Source: Talinum fruticosum (taxonomy: Eukaryota; Streptophyta; Magnoliopsida; Caryophyllales; Talinaceae). Taken from it: DNA of 64,000 bases. Shown one piece after another: positions 56,740 to 64,000 of the stretch. Each line of letters begins with the position of its first letter. Position 1 is the stretch's first letter. Below the pieces are notes generated by a model. That model searched no databases. It was not told where the DNA came from and saw only the letters and a list, made by a program, of their open reading frames with translations. Position numbers and translations under genes: made by a program. The stretch is from assembly GCA_021018815.1 (NCBI GenBank), contig JAITYX010000053.1, positions 1,798,001-1,862,000 on the forward strand, given 5' to 3'.

Positions 56740-58360
56740 TCATGCATTAATCATGCCAAGTTCATTCCTAATAAAACAAAACTGATCCTCACTAAGAGGT
56801 TTACTGAAAATATCGCCTAATTGAAATTTCATAGGAATGAATTCAAGTTCAATATCACCTTTCTCAAAATGGTCTCTTAAAAAATGATATTTAACATCAA
56901 TATGCTTCGTCTTTGAGTGCTTGGACTGGATTTTTAGTGATACTAATTGCACTCGATTATAAAACTTGATTGGGATAGATGTGAATGATAGTCTAAGATC
57001 CTTCAAGTGCTGCTTGATCCTTAGAATATGAGTAGAGTAAGCTCCAGTTGTAATGTACTCGACCTCGGCAGCTTGATAGAGCAACCGAGTTCCGTTTCTT
57101 TGAATGTTAGGAGATTAGGAATTGACCTAGAAATTGACATGCTCGTGATGTGCTCTTTCTATCAACTTTTCATCCAGACATAATGAGCATCCGGGTATCC
57201 AATGAGAATAAGTTCCGAGTCTTTTGAAAACCATAGACCAAGATTCTACGTTCCTGCAAGATATTTGAAAATTCTCTTCACCGTAGTGAGATGTGATTCT
57301 TTTGGATTAGCTTCAAATCTTGCACAAAAGCGAGTACATCGATATGATATCTGGCCTACTAGGTGTGAGATAAAGTAGAGATCCAATCATACCTCTATAG
57401 AGTTTCGATCTACATCTTTACCTTTCTTGTTTGAGTCCAGTTTTGAACTACTACTCATAGGTGTTGCTGCATGCTTCACATCTTGTAGCTTGTACTTCTT
57501 TAACAACTCCTTGGTATACTTAGTTTGATGGACATAGATGTCCTGCTTGTCTTGTTTGATTTGTAGACCAAGAAAGAAGTTGAGTTCTCCCATCATCCTC
57601 ATTTGAAACTCCCGCCTCATCAACTCGGAAAATTTTTAACATAGAGTTTTATTAGTAGCTCCAAAAATAATGTCATCAACATAAATTTAAATGATAAGAA
57701 AATCTTTCCCCTTGGTTTTGGTAAAAACTATTTTGTCAATATGACCTCTTTTGAAATCATTTTCAACCAAGAAACCGATCGATCTTTCATACCAAGTCGT
57801 CGGAGCCTATTTAAGACTATATAAAGCCTTTTGCAACTTAAAACCATAATTTGAAAATTTTGAGTTTTCAAATCCAGGGGTTGCTCAACATAAACTTCTA
57901 CTTGAATGAAACCATGCAGAAAAGCACATTTGACATCTGTTTGATAACGCTTGATATTCATGCTAGATGCAAATGCTAACAGGATTCCGATTGCCTCAAT
58001 CCTAGCAACAGTGCAAAGGTTTCCCCACAATCAATCCCTTCCTCTTGAATGTAACCTTAAGGAACAAATCTAGCCTTATCTTTGACTACCAACCCATCCT
58101 AATCCAGTTTGTTCTTGAAAACCCATTTGGTTCCTATAACTGGGTGGTCGAAGGTCGTTTATTTAGAGTCTAGACTTGGTTTCTTTCAAATTGATTAAGC
58201 TCTTCTTGCATGGCCTTTACCCATTCAGGTTCATTTAGGGCCTTTAGTTCATTTTTGGTTCTGTTAATGACATGAATGCAGAAAAATGCACAAAGATTAT
58301 GCAAAGAAGATTGACTTCTTACGCCACTCGTTGATGTCGGAAAGTATGTTTTCAAGTGGG
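56740..58360 (-). pseudogene. Reverse transcriptase and RNase H of copy B
   Basis: From EWVKAMQEELNQFERNQV through ARIEAIGILLAFASSMNIK, YQTDVKCAFLHGFIQ and YVEQPLDL. YVDD is present (complement at about 57672-57683). Then LNFFLGLQIKQDKQDIYV and YTKELLKKYKLQDVKHA. RNase H ends SEDQFCFIRNELGMINA at 56740. At least six frame breaks. Confidence 0.83.
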
Positions 58361-58618
58361 TGATCTGGATGCATATTTGAAAGCTTTACTTGTACTTTGA
58401 TTGACTAAGTTTGTTGGCTGAGCTTGTTGAGTCTTTGCATTGACTTGTTCTTTAAAATTATGAGTTGGCTCTTGAGCTTGTTCATTCCGTGTTATAACAT
58501 TCCGAGTTGCTCCATTCTAAGTCATCTCAACAATTCTGTTTTGACTCTTTCCGAGCTCGGCTTCAGCAAGGTCGTCTTCGTCTTTGTTAAGCCTCGAGAT
58601 CCGAGTATGTGGACTCAA
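58361..58618 (-). other. Integrase to RT linker of copy B
   Basis: A decayed Gln/Asn/Glu-rich linker, as is usual between these domains in Sireviruses. Nothing else seen. Confidence 0.5.
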
Positions 58619-59620
58619 TTATCCTGCCAAGATCAATCTCATCAAAGAAAACGTGGATATTTTTTTCCACTTTGTTAGTTCTTTTGTTAAAAACACGATA
58701 AGTTTTGCTATAAGATGAGTAAACCGAAATATAGCTTCATATGTCCTAGCATCAAACTTAGTAAGATGCTCCTTATCATTGTTGTGAACATAGCGTTTAC
58801 ACCCAATTGGTCGCAAGTAGGAGATGTTGGGTTTCTTTCCCGTGTATAGCTCGTAGGGAGTCTTCTTCAAGATGGGCCTAATGAAGCATCTATTGAGTGT
58901 GTAATTTGTCTGTGTTGATCTGCTCAACCCGAAATAGTAAGGTAGATCATTTTCAATCATCATAGTCCTTCCTATTTCTTCAAGAGTTCTGTTCTTTCTC
59001 TCTACTAACCCATTTTGTTTAGTAGTTCTTGGTGTAGAGAAGTTGTGGGAGATGCCATCCTTGTCACGTAAGTCCGCAAATTCCGAGTAGTCGAACTCCC
59101 TTCTATAGTCGGTTTGAATCCTCTTGATCCGAGTCCGAGACTCCACTTGAATTTTCCTACAGATCTTAGTGAACTCTTTGAAGACTTCATTCTTGTTATT
59201 GAGAAAACATACCTAGGTAAATCGTGAAAAATCATTAACAATGACAAGTACATATATTTACCTCCAAGGCTTTTCACAAGAATTTCACCACACAAATCAT
59301 ATGAACCAATTCAAGCACTTTGGATGTGGACACAGTTTTGAGTGGTTTGAAAGATGATATGACCTGCTTTTCTTTTGTGCATGCTTCATAGATTTTATCT
59401 TTCCTAAATGCACACTTAGGTAATCTTCTAACCAATCCATGAGATGCAAGTTTCTTGATGGTATGCATGCTAATATGACCCAGTCTACAATGCCAAATCC
59501 ATGAATCATCATTCAAAGATGCTTTCTAACAAGATAAATTCTGACTTGAATCTGAGAGAGAGATAGTATAAGTGTTACCTAACCTCGGACACTGAGAGCT
59601 TAGTCTCCTTGGTGACTCGC
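58619..59620 (-). pseudogene. Integrase of copy B
   Basis: HHCC part (WHCRLGHISMHTIKKLA, CAFRKDKIYEACTK) at 59274-59516. The catalytic core (RIQTDYRREFDYSEFADL, RTTKQNGLVERKNRTLEE) is at 58619-59146. A frameshift separates the two parts and others follow. Confidence 0.83.
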
Positions 59621-59699
59621 ATAAAAAATGTAACAGTTGGTTTGAGTGAACCTTACCTCTTCGCCTTTATCACACAACTCGAAATGCTCGAGAAGATTG

Positions 59700-60099
59700 T
59701 ATTTTAGCCCTTTGACAACATAGGCTGGACTAACTGAGTTGTTTCCTTCATAGGTGTTGACAAGAGTGTCCTACACTTTTTGGCTATGTCACAGTCTGAG
59801 ACCTCGTTGTATTCTTCTATGCTAATGGCACACATCGGTGTGTTCATAGCTTTGAAGTTCTTTACGAACTTCTCATTCATTTTGGTTGTGTACTCGGATT
59901 TGGCTTTAGGCACGATGCGTTTCATTCTCCGTCTTCATTGGAATGTGGTTGCCTGCTTGGATGATGTTCCAAACATCTTCATCCTTGTCCCTCAAGAAAC
60001 ACTCCATAATCTTCTTTCAATGTGCAAAGTTTCACCCTTTGAACTTTGGTGGTCAGTGGATGATCTTCCTTCGTCGAACTCTCCATTGTTCCGAGCCAT
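59700..60099 (-). pseudogene. Truncated gag of copy B
   Basis: Begins MARNNGEFDEGRSS at 60099. A frame at 59704-59925 (KFVKNFKAMNTPMCAISIEE) corresponds to the N-terminal half of copy A gag. It then jumps to the integrase region, losing the capsid C-terminus, zinc knuckle and protease. Confidence 0.75.
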
Positions 60100-60158
60100 A
60101 TGATCTTTATACCTTTGGATGGTGAAATCCTCTTGAAAGACTAGGCTCTAATACCAAT

Positions 60159-61581
60159 TGAAGGTTTGCTCTTGGAGAATCTAAGTCACCCTACGGGGTG
60201 AATAGGGTGATGAAGAAAATCAAACAATTTTTGCATCAACACAAACCAAAAGTAGATTCTAAGTCTAGATTGGACTCGTAAATACAATAACATAGATATA
60301 CGTGGAAACCCTCCTAGGATAGAAAACCACGAATAGTGCTAATCCAAGCACCAAGTCAAATCCACTATTTTGAATCCACAAAATACAAAGGATCGACTCA
60401 ACTAGAATTGCTCCATTAAGCAATTCCTTACAATGTTTTCCTAGAGTCGAAGTTCCCTTATCTAATCTAATACTTCCTAACCGAGGTAACCTTTACAATC
60501 GGGGACAATTGATCCGAGTTAACCCTTACAGCTCAGTCAAGGGACTTTAAAGAAATTAGGAGAAGTATGTAATTGATTACAAGACTTTCGTTACAACTTA
60601 GAAAAGATCAAATACAGATTTGGAGTTATAAGAAGAAGATTGATCGAGTATGCACTTAGTAAGTGTTCAACAATAGGTGTAACAATGTGTTCAGCAATCT
60701 TCTAGTTTTGTGAAATGGCTTCTATTTATAGCCAACCAGGCAGAGTGATTTTGGACTCGCAATCTTCACTAGCAAGTGTAATGGCTATTCCGAGTCACTC
60801 GGAGAAGATCCGTTGGGATGTGAACATTGTGCAACGGCTCTTGGATCTAAAAAATGGTCCAATCACTTAGTGGTGACTAAAAACCGAGGTGGAAATAACC
60901 GTTAGGCCTAGAGCTGAAGTTTTCCAGTTTTGGAAACAAACAACCATGACACGGTGTCCGAGCCATGTCCGAAGTAGCTCAAACTTGTCTCGCTGGTGTT
61001 TAACGGCTAGAAGCTTGGTTGCTTTTGAAATTCAAAATAAATTAGCCTCGTTTGAATAACCTACAAAAGAAAACCACATTGGTTCTCAAAGTATAAAATA
61101 CTTTGGTCCTAGATTAGGTACGAGATGATAATTAAATCGGAGTAATTAAATGCTTAATTCTCTTTGGCGTAAAAGAATGGAATTTTCCGAGTCTAATATT
61201 CAACACGTTCAAATTCCATCTTGAGTCAATCCTAAAATAATCAAGTTAGAAAGAATAAAATATCATAATATAAGAACTTGATCCGGTCAAATAATTCTCA
61301 AGGAAATAAACTAACTTAGATTAAACAATTAACATTGTAATTCACTTTGCGTTAAAATACAAAGTCGGTGCTTAGAATAAAAGTGTTAGAGAAATTATTT
61401 GAGCATGCGATGGTTCCGAGTTATGTCCGAGTGAGTCGAAACACCAATGTAGGAGATATGCAATAAAGCGCTTTACGAGTTAGTCGAAATAGAATGAAAA
61501 CTTAGATAAGAGTTTCTATAATATGCAGAATGACTTAGAATCAAAACCTAAGAGAGACAAAGATGTATGCCTGAATCTTCA
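60159..61581 (-). repeat. 5' LTR of copy B
   Basis: 1423 bp. By eye it differs from the 3' LTR at roughly one base in ten over the first 230 bp, many of them transitions, so the insertion is not recent. TATA complement at 60722-60730. Confidence 0.9.
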
Positions 61582-63146
61582 CATTGCAATGGTTAGCCGA
61601 TCTAGTGCTTCTAGTGCAAGACTCAATAACCCTCTTCATTACAACTTGTAAGAAGTATACCTTGTCAAAGTATTAAAGTTCAACTTGCTTAGCATTTCTC
61701 AATTGTTTGATAAAGGTCAAGAGGTAAGATTCACTCAAACCAATTGTTATATTTCGATGACACTACCAAGGAGATCAAGCTCTCGGGTAACACTTACATT
61801 ATTCCTCTTTCGACCCGAGTCAGAATTTATCTTGTTTAAAAGCATCACTTGTTGATGACTCATGGACATGGCATCGTAGATTAGGCCATGTTAGCATGCA
61901 TACTATTAAGAAATTGGCATCTCATGGTTTAGTCGGAGGATTGCCTAATTGTGCTTTTAAGAAAGATAAGATTTGTGAAGCTTGCACAAAAGGGAAACAA
62001 GCCGGATCATCTTTCAAATCTCTCGAAGATAGTTTCGACATCCAAGGTGCTTAAAATGTTATATATGGACTTATGTGGTGAAATCCTTGTTAAGAGTCTT
62101 GGAGGTAAATCATATGTACTTGTTATTGTTGATGATTACTCACGATTTACCCGGGTGTGTTTTCTTAAGCACAAAAATGAAGCATTTAAAGAGTTCAAGC
62201 AAGCTCTGCGAGAAAATCCAAATTGAGTCTCGGACTTAGATTCAAAGAATTTGAACCGACCATGGAAGGGAGTTCGACTACTCGGAATTTGCAGAGTTTT
62301 GTGACAAGAATGGCATCTCCCACAACTTCTCAAGCACCGAGAACTCCTCAACAGAATGGAGTTGTGGAGAGAAAGAACATAACTCTTGAAGAAATAGCTA
62401 GGACAATGATGATTGAACACAATCAACCCTACTATTTCGGGCCGAGGCGATTAAGACAGACCAACTACACCTTGAACAGATGCCTCATCGGACCCATTCT
62501 GAAGAAAACATTGTACGAGCTCTACAAAGGGAAGAAACCCAATATTTCATACTTCAAACCCTTTGGATGTAAGTGTTTTGTTCACAACAATGCATCCACG
62601 TTGTGTTTGATGAAGTTGAACAGGAAAAACCAAGTGAGTCAACATTCTTAGACCTAAAGCTTAGCAGTAAATGATAATCGTGATGAAAACGAGCCTATCG
62701 AGAATCAAACCCAACCAACTCAAAATGAAGTCACTCGAAAGAAGTGACTCGGAATGAGACAACTCAAGAACCCGCTCGGAATGATGAAGGACATTCCGAT
62801 GAACGGGATCACTCGGAACAAGCTTCGAAGATTAAGCAATTCAGCCTACAGTGTCCGGTGAATCGGAGAACAGGTAGAGCATTCAAGTATGCTTCTAGTC
62901 ATCCACTAGAAAACATATTATCCGATATCAACAAGTGGGGTAAGAACTCGTTCCTCTTTTCAAAATTTATGTGCATTCACCGCATTCATTTCATTAACTC
63001 GAACCTAAAAATGCACTAGAGGCCCTAAATGAACCTCGAATGGGTAGAGGCCATGCAAGAGGAACTCAATCAATTCGAAAGAAACCAAGTCCGGACTCGA
63101 CCAAACGACCTTCCGACCACCCAGCCATAGGAACCAAGTGGGTTTT
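61582..63146 (+). mobile_element. Sirevirus copy C, interior remnant
   Basis: After the TSD and a short LTR stub (61587 to about 61630), a deletion leads directly into pol. Motifs: FNLLSISQLFDKGQEV; then WHRRLGHVSMHTIKKLA and ICEACTKGKQAG; integrase VDDYSRFTRVCFLKHKNEAF and RTPQQNGVVERKN; and the RT start EWVEAMQEELNQFERNQV. It is cut at GTKWVF by the LTR starting 63147. Frame breaks occur throughout. Confidence 0.83.
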
Positions 63147-64000
63147 TGTAAGACCCGTAATTTTGAGGTTAGGTGGTCTTACGAGCTAGAGCTAATTATT
63201 TAGCCTTGGTTAAATGGAGTAGGTCGAGAGACCAAGTTTTACGCGGTTAGATACTCGTAAATTAATTTGAGCGAGTTATTATTAGTTCGCGTAACTCTTA
63301 TTGGTGAAGCGTATTGATTCGGTTTTCGAGTGTTTGCCCGGACTAGCTACGTATTAATCGGAGACCGCATATGTTACGCACATGGGTAATTATATTGAGG
63401 ATGAATAAGAAAAAGAAAAAAGAAAAAAGGGGGAAAGGGATTAGTGTTGAGTAAGCGAGTGCTGGCTGCACCTAATGAGAGCCATCGGAAAAAGGGGAAA
63501 GAGAGGAGCAGAGGAAAAAGGAAAGAAGGGAGGGGGAGACCGAACAGTACCAGGAAACGGGACAGAGAGAAAGAGCGAGCGGGAGCGGGAGCGAGAGGAC
63601 GCCGGAAATCGGCAACCGGCGGGCTCGCCGTGCCCGAAGACAGACAATGGACGAAGGAAAAGGAAAGAGGGGGCGAAAGGAGGGAGGAGCGGAACCGCAA
63701 CAGGGGAAAAACGAGAGAAGGGAGATCGGGCGAGGGCGAAACAGCGAGCGAGAGAACATAGCGAGAGAAAGAGAGTGGGTGCGCGAGCGAGGAGCGGCCG
63801 GAGGCCAGCGCCCGAACGGCGAATGAAGGTGAGACGATCGGCGAACGCGAGGGACGGCCAGTGGTCGAAGGAGAGGGCGAAACCGAGGCCGGGGAAAGAG
63901 AAGTGCACGCGAGGGCCGAGGGAAGCAGCCGGTGAGCGCGGGACCGTGACCGACGACGGCGTCGAGCGCAGAGGAGGGCGGCGGAAACCGAGGCTAGCAG
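63147..64000 (+). repeat. Start of another LTR retrotransposon (probably Ty3/gypsy), GA-rich
   Basis: Begins TGTAAGACCCGTAATTTTG at the point where copy C is broken, a start seen in some plant gypsy LTRs. From 63390 the + strand is purine-rich and then GC-rich. The long frames on both strands here (for example 63441-63908) come from this skewed composition and show no protein motif. The rest lies beyond the window. Confidence 0.5.

Larger units (their letters stand above)
52627..61581 (-). mobile_element. Sirevirus-like Ty1/copia retrotransposon, copy B, nested in copy C
   Basis: Complete ends with the perfect target duplication CATTG (52622-52626 and 61582-61586), two LTRs, a PBS (60145-60156, TGGTATTAGAGC) and a polypurine tract (complement at about 54065-54078). 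Order on the - strand: truncated gag, integrase, RT, RNase H, spacer with TATA, extra ORF. The C-terminal gag with the zinc knuckle and the protease are deleted. Many frameshifts. Confidence 0.92.

Noticed and set aside
63441..63908. Long overlapping frames on both strands at the window end
   Set aside because: They arise from purine-rich and GC-rich composition. Leu/Phe/Ser/Arg-only content, no motif, and mirrored frames on both strands.

Overview
The window is nuclear DNA of a flowering plant, most likely a eudicot. The evidence is one intron-split housekeeping gene with plant-type splice sites and several kinds of plant retrotransposons and DNA transposons, mostly decayed and nested in one another. 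I see no bacterial, organellar or CRISPR features. I cannot name the species.

Layout. 1-3600 is a decayed reverse-transcribing element, resembling an endogenous caulimovirid or a relative: capsid-like region, CCHC knuckle, aspartic protease and a further ORF, with no reverse transcriptase visible. 3640-26300 is the only cellular gene I can reconstruct: a five-exon homolog of the 26S proteasome assembly chaperone PSMD9/Nas2, coding for 215 residues. It spans about 22 kb because introns 1 and 2 are about 10.0 kb and 9.5 kb. Intron 1 holds a pair of GC-rich TIR elements and a complete but dead antisense Ty3/gypsy element, itself hit by a hAT-type MITE with a perfect 8-bp target duplication. Intron 2 holds a second copy of that MITE, a (TAA)n tract, a perfect 20-bp tandem repeat, a 0.5-kb inverted repeat, a degenerate AT-rich repeat field, a tRNA-derived SINE and a LINE 3' end.

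26.3-64 kb is almost entirely nested transposons. Sirevirus-like Ty1/copia family: copy A (30047-40920, + strand, TSD CTAAG) carries a 2.2-kb hAT-like element (37599-39775, TSD TTGTTCAT). A solo LTR (44571-46079, TSD ATTGT) splits an L1-type LINE on the - strand. Copy B (52627-61581, - strand, TSD CATTG) sits inside a broken copy C (about 51830-52626 plus 61582-63146). Copy C is in turn cut by a new LTR that starts at 63147 and leaves the window. A second long inverted repeat (42075-42595) and a CACTA terminus (to 43911) lie in between.

What stands out: copies A and B both carry an extra ORF downstream of pol, in the position of the Sirevirus env-like gene. In both, a conserved TATA-like element and a pyrimidine-rich leader come just before its ATG, so it may have its own internal promoter. 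The target duplications fix the order of insertion at several places. No element here looks able to move by itself: every gag, pol and extra ORF I read contains frameshifts, stops or deletions.
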